Assembly (NCBI GenBank): GCA_016713625.1
Contig: JADJOT010000001.1
Location: forward strand, 62,001 to 126,000
From: Candidatus Accumulibacter affinis
GTDB taxonomy: Bacteria; Pseudomonadota; Gammaproteobacteria; Burkholderiales; Rhodocyclaceae
Length of the DNA stretch: 64,000 nucleotides
Direction of reading: 5' to 3'
In this document: piece by piece, positions 16,967-25,344 of the stretch
Position numbering within the stretch: position 1 is the stretch's first letter
Layout of the letters: each line of letters opens with the position of its first letter
The notes under the pieces: model-generated
Told to the model about the DNA's origin: nothing
The model's input: only the letters and a program-made list of their open reading frames with translations
Databases searched by the model: none
Made by a program: the position numbers and the translations under genes

Positions 16967-19573
16967 ATGCGTTTGGACAAACTGACGACCAAATTCCAGC
17001 AGGCTTTGGCCGATGCACAAAGCCTGGCGGTGGGCCACGACCACCAGATGATCGAGCCGCAGCATCTGTTGCTGGCTCTGTTGCAGCAGGAGGATGGCTC
17101 GACCTCGTCGTTGCTGGCGCGCGCCGGAGCCAATGTGCAGGCGCTCAAGGCGGCGCTGCTGCAGGCGATTGGCCGGCTGCCCAAGGTGCAGGGACACGGC
17201 GGCGAGGTGCAGGTTGGCCGCGAGCTGACCAAGCTGTTGAACCTGACCGACAAGGAGGCACAGCAGCGCGGCGACCAGTTCATCGCCTCGGAGATGTTTC
17301 TGCTCGCCCTGTGCGACGACAAGGGCGAGTGTGGTCGCCTGGCCAGACAGCACGGGCTGGTCAAACAGTCGCTCGAGCAGGCCGTGGCGTCGGTGCGTGG
17401 CGGGCAGGGAGTCGATACCCAGGAAGCAGAAGGGACGCGACAGTCCCTGAGCAAGTATTGCATCGACCTGACCGAACGTGCACGCCTCGGCAAGCTCGAT
17501 CCGGTGATTGGTCGTGATGACGAGATTCGGCGAGCAATTCAGATTCTGCAGCGGCGCACCAAGAACAATCCGGTGCTGATCGGCGAGCCAGGGGTCGGCA
17601 AGACGGCGATTGTCGAAGGTCTGGCACAGCGCATCGTCAATGGCGAGGTTCCGGAAACGCTGAAGGGCAAGAAGGTGCTGAGTCTCGACATGGCCGCGCT
17701 GCTCGCTGGCGCCAAATACCGTGGCGAATTCGAGGAGCGCCTGAAGGCGGTGCTCAAGGAAATTGCCCAGGAAGAGGGGCGCATCATCGTTTTCATCGAC
17801 GAGTTGCACACCATGGTCGGCGCCGGCAAGGCCGAGGGGGCGATCGACGCCGGCAACATGCTCAAGCCGGCGCTGGCGCGTGGCGAACTGCACTGCGTCG
17901 GGGCGACGACGCTCGATGAGTATCGCAAGTACATCGAAAAGGATGCCGCGCTCGAACGCCGCTTCCAGAAGGTGCTGATCGATGAACCGACGGTCGAATC
18001 GACGATCGCGATCCTGCGCGGCCTGCGCGAGAAGTACGAGTTGCACCATGGCGTCGACATCACCGATCCGGCGATCGTCGCGGCGGCCGAGCTCTCGCAT
18101 CGCTACATTACCGACCGCTTCCTGCCGGACAAGGCGATCGACCTGATCGACGAAGCTGCGGCGCGAATCAAGATGGAAATCGACTCGAAACCGGAGGTCA
18201 TGGACAAGCTCGACCGGCGCATGATCCAGCTCAAGATCGAGCGCGAGGCGGTGCGCAAGGAGCGCGATGAAGCGTCGAAGAAGCGCATGCACCTGATCGA
18301 GGAGGAACTCGTCAAGCTCGAACGTGAGTACAACGACCTCGACGAAATCTGGAAGGCGGAAAAGGCGCAGGTGCAGGGTAGTGCGCACATCAAGGAAGAA
18401 ATCGACAAGCTGAAACTCGAACTGGCGAATCTGCAGCGCGAGAACAAGTGGGAGAAGGTCGCTGAAATCCAGTACGGCAGGCTGCCACAACTCGAGGCAC
18501 AGCTGACGGTCGCCGAAAAGTCGGGCGATGGCGCTCCGCACAACAAGCTGTTGCGTACCGAGGTCGGCACCGAAGAAATCGCCGAGGTAGTCTCGCGTGC
18601 CACCGGCATCCCGGTGTCGAAGATGATGCAGGGCGAACGCGAAAAGCTCCTGAAAATGGAAGAACGGCTGCACCAGCGAGTCGTTGGTCAGGACGAGGCG
18701 GTACGTCTGGTGGCCAACGCCATTCGCCGTTCGCGCGCCGGTCTGGCGGATCCCAACCGGCCCTACGGGTCGTTCCTCTTCCTCGGACCCACTGGTGTCG
18801 GCAAGACCGAATTGTGCAAGGCGCTGGCCGGTTTCCTGTTCGATTCGGAAGAGCACCTGATTCGGGTGGACATGAGCGAATTCATGGAGAAGCACTCGGT
18901 GTCACGTCTGATCGGCGCGCCGCCAGGTTACGTTGGCTACGAAGAGGGCGGTTATCTGACCGAAGCCGTACGGCGCAAGCCCTACTCGGTGATTCTCCTC
19001 GATGAAGTCGAGAAAGCGCATCCGGACGTTTTCAACGTTCTGCTACAGGTTCTCGACGACGGTCGGATGACCGACGGCCACGGTCGCACCGTCGATTTCA
19101 AGAACACCGTGGTGGTGATGACTTCGAACCTCGGCAGCCAGATGATTCAGCAGATGGCCGGTGACGATTACCAGCTGATCAAGCTGGCGGTGATGGGCGA
19201 GGTGAAGACCTATTTCCGGCCCGAGTTCATCAATCGCATCGACGAAGTGGTCGTCTTCCATGCGCTCGACGAGAAACATATCAAGTCGATCGCCGGGATT
19301 CAGCTCGCTTACCTCGAAAAGCGGCTGGCGCAGCTGGAGCTGAAGCTGGAGGTCGCTGACAGCGCCCTCTCGGAGGTCGCGATGGCCGGTTTCGACCCGG
19401 TTTATGGTGCGCGCCCGCTGAAGCGTGCGATCCAGTCACAACTCGAGGATCCCCTGGCCAGAGCCCTTCTCGAAGGACGTTTTGTCGCCGGCGATACCAT
19501 CCGGGTGGCTTGCGAAGGCGGCGTCATGCGCTTCGATTCGGTGCCGAGCGGGGAACCGTCAGCGAGCGTATAA
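16967..19573 (+). CDS. clpB: ATP-dependent disaggregase ClpB
   Basis: A cytoplasmic AAA+ chaperone that rescues aggregated proteins with DnaK. It has 868 residues: the N-domain (MRLDKLTTKFQQAL) to about 145, first AAA+ domain with Walker A GEPGVGKT at about 206, coiled-coil M-domain about 410-530, second AAA+ domain with GPTGVGKT at about 607 and the Walker B LLDEVEKAHPDVFN. The M-domain separates it from ClpA/ClpC. The ATG at 16967 follows GAGGAGAG, downstream of the sigma-32 promoter. Confidence 0.97.
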   Translation: MRLDKLTTKFQQALADAQSLAVGHDHQMIEPQHLLLALLQQEDGSTSSLLARAGANVQALKAALLQAIGRLPKVQGHGGEVQVGRELTKLLNLTDKEAQQRGDQFIASEMFLLALCDDKGECGRLARQHGLVKQSLEQAVASVRGGQGVDTQEAEGTRQSLSKYCIDLTERARLGKLDPVIGRDDEIRRAIQILQRRTKNNPVLIGEPGVGKTAIVEGLAQRIVNGEVPETLKGKKVLSLDMAALLAGAKYRGEFEERLKAVLKEIAQEEGRIIVFIDELHTMVGAGKAEGAIDAGNMLKPALARGELHCVGATTLDEYRKYIEKDAALERRFQKVLIDEPTVESTIAILRGLREKYELHHGVDITDPAIVAAAELSHRYITDRFLPDKAIDLIDEAAARIKMEIDSKPEVMDKLDRRMIQLKIEREAVRKERDEASKKRMHLIEEELVKLEREYNDLDEIWKAEKAQVQGSAHIKEEIDKLKLELANLQRENKWEKVAEIQYGRLPQLEAQLTVAEKSGDGAPHNKLLRTEVGTEEIAEVVSRATGIPVSKMMQGEREKLLKMEERLHQRVVGQDEAVRLVANAIRRSRAGLADPNRPYGSFLFLGPTGVGKTELCKALAGFLFDSEEHLIRVDMSEFMEKHSVSRLIGAPPGYVGYEEGGYLTEAVRRKPYSVILLDEVEKAHPDVFNVLLQVLDDGRMTDGHGRTVDFKNTVVVMTSNLGSQMIQQMAGDDYQLIKLAVMGEVKTYFRPEFINRIDEVVVFHALDEKHIKSIAGIQLAYLEKRLAQLELKLEVADSALSEVAMAGFDPVYGARPLKRAIQSQLEDPLARALLEGRFVAGDTIRVACEGGVMRFDSVPSGEPSASV

Positions 19574-19699
19574 TCTGGCGAATGACTTCAGCAGCGAAGT
19601 CGTGCTAACGGTCATGGCGATTCCAGACACCCCCGATGATGAAAGCCATGACCGTTCCCTCACCCCCGACCCCTCTCCCACAAGCGGGCGAGGGAAGCT

Positions 19700-19760
19700 T
19701 CGTGAGTCGCTGACGCGACTTGTACATTATTCGTGAGTCGCTGACGCGACTTGCACATTA
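19700..19760. repeat. two tandem 30-bp direct repeats
   Basis: The unit starting TCGTGAGTCGCTGACGCGAC occurs at 19700-19729 and 19731-19760 with one mismatch. Each contains an inverted pair GTCGC/GCGAC. The repeats lie just before the DUF3460 gene. They could be a regulatory site or an RNA hairpin pair; no assignment is possible. Confidence 0.7.
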
Positions 19761-19780
19761 ATTCTCCGGGAGCAGGCGAG

Positions 19781-19978
19781 ATGGCCTTGTACGAATCCGA
19801 TCACACCAAGTTCATGCGCGAGATGATGGCCAGGAACCCCGAGTGGGCCGACGATCAGCGCCGCGGTCGGGCGATCTGGTGGGACAGGAAAGTTGACCTG
19901 AACGAGCAGAAATCCCGCCGCGACGCCAATGAACCGCATCGCTCGTATCCCTACGACGTGAATTTCGACCAGCAGTAA
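19781..19978 (+). CDS. DUF3460 family small protein
   Basis: A 65-residue charged protein: MALYESDHTKFMREMM at the start, then NPEWADDQRRGRAIWWD. This layout matches the small DUF3460 proteins that are widespread in Betaproteobacteria. The ATG at 19781 follows GAGCAGGCGAG. Function unknown. A GC-rich hairpin (CCCCGCGGGGG) follows its stop near 19985 and may terminate transcription. Confidence 0.75.
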   Translation: MALYESDHTKFMREMMARNPEWADDQRRGRAIWWDRKVDLNEQKSRRDANEPHRSYPYDVNFDQQ

Positions 19979-20060
19979 GCCGCGCCCCGCGGGGGCAGCA
20001 AGTCCTCCCCCGCCCATCCGGTTTTGCTTCGCAAGCTGCTGGCACCGCGCTACAGTGGCA

Positions 20061-23000
20061 CTACACGATGTGTAAGGCGCCGTTGCCGAATCCTTCCGGG
20101 TTGGCGCCAATGACGAAAAGGCGGAAGTCGCGTTGGGCGAAGTTGCCGAGGACCTTGGCTTGATTCGCCATCAGCACCCCGACGTCGCCTTGCGGTTCGA
20201 GGGTGTTGCCGTTGAACGCGCAGTTGAAGCCGGGGTAGTGGTCCTCCTCGCTGTCGATGCGATTGTTGGTGACCTGCAGGTTGTGCCACGCGGGCAGCTT
20301 GCCCTGAGCGCTGTCGATGACTGTCCCGAACGCCTTGGCGCTGATACGCATGCCCTGCAGCGAGTTCCGTTCGAGAACGAGGGTGCCGCTGTCGTCCAAG
20401 GTCACTGCGCCGGCCTTCATGGCGGCGGCGAGGCGGCCGATCTGATCAGTGTTGAGGTCCGGCAGTTCGTCGGATTCGCCAAACAGAGTGATGCGACCAC
20501 GCAGGCGGTTGTCGATCAGGCTGGCATCGTCGGTATCGTCCAGGGCCAGCGCGAAGGTCGGGGCGCCAGTACGCAACAGGGCGGCGGCGAGTTGATCGAG
20601 CGTTCTGCTCACGCTGGCGACCGGACTGTTGCGGTCGACTGCGAGGCGCAGGTTGTTCAGGCCGGTCTGCTCGCGGCTGTTCAGCCTGGCCAGGTCGTTG
20701 CTGCGCAGCAGGGTGGAAATCTCGCTGGACAGCTTCTTACGTTCTGCGGGGCTGAGCGCGGCGATGGCTTCGGCGGCCTTGGTCAGGCTGCCATCGATGC
20801 TGGCCGTGGGGCCGAAGGCATCCTTGTGGGCAGCAAGGCTGGGCACGCGCTGGAGGACAAAATCCGGTTTTTCGTTGTTCGCGGCGGCAGTGGCGAAAAT
20901 GGAGCAGCCCTCGATCAGCAGGCGTCCTGCGCCGGTGATCCGCAGCAGGCTGCTGCCGGTCGTTGAGCGGCCAAAAAACAGGACGTGGCTGAGGTGGAGT
21001 TCCTGGCAGCGCAGGAAGCTGAAGCTGCGTGGCTCGCCGGAGTTCACCACGCTGAGATCCCGCAAACTCAGCGCAGCGAAGGTGTCGAACTCGAGGATTT
21101 CCTCCTTGAGTAGCAAGCGAGTGGCCGGGCCGGCGCCATGGATGCTGATGCGGTGACGCGTCGTTCCGGTCAGGCTGAGCGCATCGGTCAGGCTGTGGTT
21201 GCCGGGCAGCAGGCAGATACAGATATCGCGGCGACCCTCGCCGATCAGCTTGCGCAGAGCCAGGTCCAGCGTCTCGAATTCGCCCGCCAGGCCGACGGTG
21301 ACGCAGCAGCCGCCGCCCTGGGTGCGCTTGCACAGAGTGTCGATGGCTTGCTGCACGGTATAGGCGTTGGCGGCCAGCAGGTCAGCGCAGCCGGCGGGGT
21401 CGTAGGCGATGCCGCTGGCGAGGGCAAGCTGGGCCGTGAATTGCACCGGCAGGTAACGGCCGGCGAGCACTTGACCGGCAACGAGCAATTCGGCGGTGGC
21501 ATGCTGAACGGGTTTGCCTGGGTCCGAAGCCAGCGACCAAACGATGGCCGCGGTTCCGTCAGCCAGCGTTTCGACCACTTCCACAGTCGAGCCATTGGGC
21601 AGTTCGCCGGCATCCACCGTAAAGCGCACCTGGGCGTTGGCGACCGGAAACTGGCCATTGCTGACGCCGACCCGCAGCGGGCTCGGCAGGGCGACCAGCG
21701 GTGGGGTGTTGGGCGGTGGATTGGTGTTGATGCTTTGGCCGTCGCCGCCGACGTAGTGGAGCTGCGTCAGTTCGCTCAGGCTGGGGAAGAGCGGCCGACA
21801 GTCCGATCTCGGCGACCAGGCGCCGGCCGTGAATTCGAGCAGGGCGAGCCGGGCGAAAGCGCGCAGTACGCCGGCCGGGGCACGGAAGGCTGGCTGGCCG
21901 CTCTCCTGCGGCCATTCGATGTTCGCCGTGGGGGTACGTGCCGGAATCAGCCAGTAGTCGCCAATGCGGTAACTACCCGGGGAGAACTTGAGTTCTATGC
22001 CGTCCTGGGCGAGTTCTTCCCAACCGGTGTTGGGATTGGCGATGGCGGCAGGCTTGATTTCGGCGACGCCATCCCAGCGACGGACGCGCGGATTGCTCGG
22101 GAACAGTGCCTTGTCCAGCGCATGGCCGATCAGCCTGGTCAGGTCGACGGTGACGACATTTCCTTCGGTGCGGACTACCGGTACCAGCGGTCCTGGCTGG
22201 CCAAGGAGTTCGTGGGTGTCGTCGATGAACTCGACCCAGCAATCGCCGGTGATCGCCAGCACCTCGTCGCGGCCGATGCTGGCGACTTCGAATTCGTTGG
22301 CAATGGGGTCGTCGAGCCAGCGCACGACCCTGCTGAGCAGGCTGCCGTTGTCGCGCGACCACTTGTAGCAGGCCTTGCCGGCAACGCTGCCGTCATCGTG
22401 TATTTCGACGCGATAGAGATGGTTTTCGAGCAAGCGGTAGCCAGCTTCCGGCGGCAACTGGCAAGGGGTCCTGGGCGGGATGCTGGCCTCTGCGCGGGCG
22501 GCGAGGCGACCGTCCGGTGCGGCGGTCAGGACGTTCCAGGCGGCAATGTTCGACAGGCAGTCGAGCGCGGCGCCGGTATCCCCGGCGCGCAGCAGCTTGA
22601 CCTGCCAGACGGTTTTTTCACGGGTGCAGGTGTCGGGGCCGCCGAGCGCCACTTCACGCATGCTGGTGTCTTTCACCGGCAGGTCGATCGGGCTGAGGTG
22701 GCGCTGCCAGGCTTCGAGATAGGCAAGGTAGGTGCCTTCGGCAGGCGGCACGACAGTGCCGCCGTTGAAGACGACGACGCCGGTGATGCTGTCTGCGGTG
22801 ACCCCGGCGGGCGGCAGCGGCAATAGTGAAGCACCGGCCGGGAGCACCGGAGACGCAGTGTCAGGAAGATCGGGCTGCCTGGCGACGGTGGCGGTGGCCG
22901 GGTTCTCGCAGAGCAGGCCATCGACGTAGAGGCGACCGACCGAGATAGCCAAATCGGTACCGGCCGGCGTCAGACCGAATCCGGGGTTGTCGATCGGCAC

Positions 23001-23165
23001 GGCCACCGGACCCAGGCTGTCGCGTGTCTCGATCTCGATGCGCCGGTTGAGGATGTCCTGCTGCTCGTTGAAATCGGCGTCGAGCTGCACGCGGCCCTGC
23101 TGCATGCGCACGCTGCGATAGCGTCTGGCCTGGTCGAACGTGGCGCGGCTGAGGTCGGCTTTCAT
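20061..23165 (-). CDS. eCIS-associated DUF6519 protein with beta-helix region
   Basis: A 1034-residue protein, last gene of the injection-system cluster. The N-terminal block (KADLSRATFDQARRY, VRMQQGRVQLDADFNEQ) is the DUF6519 signature (assigned from memory), found at the ends of many eCIS clusters. The second half carries short repeating strand segments (LSLTGTTRHRISIHGAG, FDTFAALSLRDLSVV, LLIEGCSIF) that look like a right-handed parallel beta-helix, as in tail spikes. ATG at 23165. It starts 40 bp after the preceding gene. A role as baseplate-attached surface or host-contact protein is inferred. Confidence 0.65.
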   Translation of the reverse strand: MKADLSRATFDQARRYRSVRMQQGRVQLDADFNEQQDILNRRIEIETRDSLGPVAVPIDNPGFGLTPAGTDLAISVGRLYVDGLLCENPATATVARQPDLPDTASPVLPAGASLLPLPPAGVTADSITGVVVFNGGTVVPPAEGTYLAYLEAWQRHLSPIDLPVKDTSMREVALGGPDTCTREKTVWQVKLLRAGDTGAALDCLSNIAAWNVLTAAPDGRLAARAEASIPPRTPCQLPPEAGYRLLENHLYRVEIHDDGSVAGKACYKWSRDNGSLLSRVVRWLDDPIANEFEVASIGRDEVLAITGDCWVEFIDDTHELLGQPGPLVPVVRTEGNVVTVDLTRLIGHALDKALFPSNPRVRRWDGVAEIKPAAIANPNTGWEELAQDGIELKFSPGSYRIGDYWLIPARTPTANIEWPQESGQPAFRAPAGVLRAFARLALLEFTAGAWSPRSDCRPLFPSLSELTQLHYVGGDGQSINTNPPPNTPPLVALPSPLRVGVSNGQFPVANAQVRFTVDAGELPNGSTVEVVETLADGTAAIVWSLASDPGKPVQHATAELLVAGQVLAGRYLPVQFTAQLALASGIAYDPAGCADLLAANAYTVQQAIDTLCKRTQGGGCCVTVGLAGEFETLDLALRKLIGEGRRDICICLLPGNHSLTDALSLTGTTRHRISIHGAGPATRLLLKEEILEFDTFAALSLRDLSVVNSGEPRSFSFLRCQELHLSHVLFFGRSTTGSSLLRITGAGRLLIEGCSIFATAAANNEKPDFVLQRVPSLAAHKDAFGPTASIDGSLTKAAEAIAALSPAERKKLSSEISTLLRSNDLARLNSREQTGLNNLRLAVDRNSPVASVSRTLDQLAAALLRTGAPTFALALDDTDDASLIDNRLRGRITLFGESDELPDLNTDQIGRLAAAMKAGAVTLDDSGTLVLERNSLQGMRISAKAFGTVIDSAQGKLPAWHNLQVTNNRIDSEEDHYPGFNCAFNGNTLEPQGDVGVLMANQAKVLGNFAQRDFRLFVIGANPEGFGNGALHIV

Positions 23166-23205
23166 GGGGTCTCTCCCGGGTGGCTGGGGATGTTCAATGG
23201 TTGGG

Positions 23206-25344
23206 TCAATTGACGAACAGGGCGGCCGCTTCGAGGCCGAAACGCAGGTATTCGTCCAGCGCCAGCGCGAGGTTCGCTTCGCGCTGCGGTTGCTGGAGCA
23301 GGTTCCAGACGCCCATCTCGGCACCGTTGTCGGCGCCGGTGCGTATTTCCGGGGCGGTCGTTCGGGTCAGCTGAGCGTAGGCCGGCGTAGCGAAGCGGTT
23401 ACTGGTGAAGGCTGGCGTTACGCGCATGGCCTCGCGGACCGCCTCCGGGGCAGGCAGATCGCTCATCACCAGGTCGGGCTGGCAGCGGTGGCGGCGCGGG
23501 GTGGTCGATTTGGACGGCAGGTAGCTGTAGCGGACACAACCCTCCTGGCGGCGGGCAATGCTGACCAGGCCGTCAAACAGGCTGTTGCTGGCTTCGAGGC
23601 GACCGGCTGCGGTGGTGCCGAGCAGGGTGCAGGCAATCACGGTCAATGGGCTGTCATCGACGTCTACCGCAAGGCTGCCGCTGTCGCCATCGATCAGGCT
23701 GTCGCGCAGGACAACGGCCGCGAGCGGGAGCTGGCTGTTTATCGGCCCACTCAGGCAACGGTACAGGCTGAGATTGAGGTCGGTGCCGGCACCGCTGTGG
23801 ACGATGCCGTCCTTGGTCGGGACCAGGCTGCAATGGCGCAGGGTGACGGCGTGTAGTGGTCCTTGCAGGCGTAGGGCGCCGTCGAAAAGCAGACCGCCCA
23901 GACTGAGCCGGGTGCTGGCGTTGCCCTGGAGCGTGAAGTCGCCGACCAGTACCGGGCGTCGGCCGGGCGCGGCCTGGATGGCGAGGTGGCTGTCGGGCAG
24001 GTCGAGACTGGGTGTCACGGCTTCAGCGGCATCGGTGTTCAGCACGAGCAGGGTTCGTTTTCCGGCAACGACGCGGTTGAGCGCATCAGCCGGGTTGGCA
24101 GGGGAACTGAAGGCCGAGGCGAGGGTCGGCGTCGCGGTACTCGGAATCTCGATGACGACCTCGAAATCGCCCGCATCGGGCAGGGTGGCCAGCGGGTCGG
24201 TGTCGCCGGGGCCGGGGCGCCGGTCGAAGGGGCCGGCCCCGATATCGCCGGGAAAGCCGTAGGCGTAGCCGACTTCAACGCTGCTCGCGGTGATCCCGCT
24301 GGGCAGCGCCAGGCGACCGCGCAGCGGATCGATGCCGACCAGCACGCCACCGGCAGCCGGGAAAGTCATCTGCGGGCGACCGGCCTGGCGGGCGGTGACG
24401 GTCAGGCTGGCCGGAGGACGCCGCCAGTCTTCCGGCACCACCGTGGGGATCGGGCTGAGGTCGCAGATCACCAGATGTTCGACCGGTACTTCGTCGCCGT
24501 CGACCCACACGCGCAGCACCGGACCGCCTCCAGCCTCGGCGAAATACTCGTCGTCCGGGTCTTCGCCGTCGGTCAGGGCCTGGCGGCGGGCTTCCAGTTC
24601 AGCGTGGAGATCACGCCAGTGCAGGGCTTCGGGAACGTTGATCGGCTCCGCCAGATGGCTGATGTCGGCCTCGGTGCGCGGCCGGTTGAACAGCGGCTGA
24701 TCGACGCCGAGTGGGTCGAAGGTATAGAAACCGGGCCGCGTCGTCGCCGCGCGAGCGGTGGCGCGCTGCACCGGGTAGGCCTGCAGGCGCCAGAGGAAGA
24801 GGCCGACATTGGGGAGGTTGTAGCGACCGGCCGGCAGGGCGCGGATGTCGGCGGTGTGTGCTTCCGTGCCGAAGGGGCCATCGCTGCGGTCGAGCGGTCG
24901 CGGCTGGCGCAGATCGGGCGTACGCAGGGAGTGCGGGCGCAGGTGACGCATGTACTGGGTGGTCGAAACCCGCTCGAAAAATTCGACGGCGCGAGCGCGC
25001 CAGCCGGTGGTGTCGAAGGCCAGTTCTTCGAGGACCAGCGCCGTTCCCTTGCGCCGGCGCAGGCGCAACGTGTTGGCGACCAGCGCCCGCGGGCCGAAGG
25101 CAGCGGTGCCGCTGACGGGATACAGGGCGCGCACGCCGAGCAGATCGCCAATATAGGGCACCACCCAGTCCTCGCAGGTTTCGATAAAGGCGTTGTCATA
25201 AAGTCGTTCGATATCGGCGGTGACCAGCGCTCCCTGGCGGGCGATGACGCCGAGCAGGGCGCGTAGCGGGCCGTTCACTTCGGCATCCCGCTCGCGGTAG
25301 AAGGCGGGCAGCAGGGCGAGCAGCGTGTCGGCGTCGAGTTTCAT
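23206..25344 (-). CDS. phage tail protein I-like baseplate protein
   Basis: 712 residues. The N-terminus (LLALLPAFYRERD, FIETCEDWVVPYIGDLLGV) resembles the tail protein I / baseplate wedge module that links wedges to fibres. A LRRRKGTALVLEELA segment follows at about 96, and the C-terminal third has repeated strand blocks (LQGNASTRLSLGGLLF, GPLHAVTLRHCSL) typical of beta-helix proteins. It overlaps the upstream baseplate gene by 4 bp. By position it corresponds to the outer baseplate part of eCIS. Confidence 0.65.
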   Translation of the reverse strand: MKLDADTLLALLPAFYRERDAEVNGPLRALLGVIARQGALVTADIERLYDNAFIETCEDWVVPYIGDLLGVRALYPVSGTAAFGPRALVANTLRLRRRKGTALVLEELAFDTTGWRARAVEFFERVSTTQYMRHLRPHSLRTPDLRQPRPLDRSDGPFGTEAHTADIRALPAGRYNLPNVGLFLWRLQAYPVQRATARAATTRPGFYTFDPLGVDQPLFNRPRTEADISHLAEPINVPEALHWRDLHAELEARRQALTDGEDPDDEYFAEAGGGPVLRVWVDGDEVPVEHLVICDLSPIPTVVPEDWRRPPASLTVTARQAGRPQMTFPAAGGVLVGIDPLRGRLALPSGITASSVEVGYAYGFPGDIGAGPFDRRPGPGDTDPLATLPDAGDFEVVIEIPSTATPTLASAFSSPANPADALNRVVAGKRTLLVLNTDAAEAVTPSLDLPDSHLAIQAAPGRRPVLVGDFTLQGNASTRLSLGGLLFDGALRLQGPLHAVTLRHCSLVPTKDGIVHSGAGTDLNLSLYRCLSGPINSQLPLAAVVLRDSLIDGDSGSLAVDVDDSPLTVIACTLLGTTAAGRLEASNSLFDGLVSIARRQEGCVRYSYLPSKSTTPRRHRCQPDLVMSDLPAPEAVREAMRVTPAFTSNRFATPAYAQLTRTTAPEIRTGADNGAEMGVWNLLQQPQREANLALALDEYLRFGLEAAALFVN

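Noticed and set aside
16838..18895. 685-codon minus-strand frame opposite clpB
   Set aside because: Antisense of clpB; Leu/Phe/Asp-rich pattern typical of shadow frames.
21138..22826. 562-codon plus-strand frame inside the DUF6519 gene
   Set aside because: Opposite strand of a gene with clear operon position; no motif and Gly/Arg-rich.
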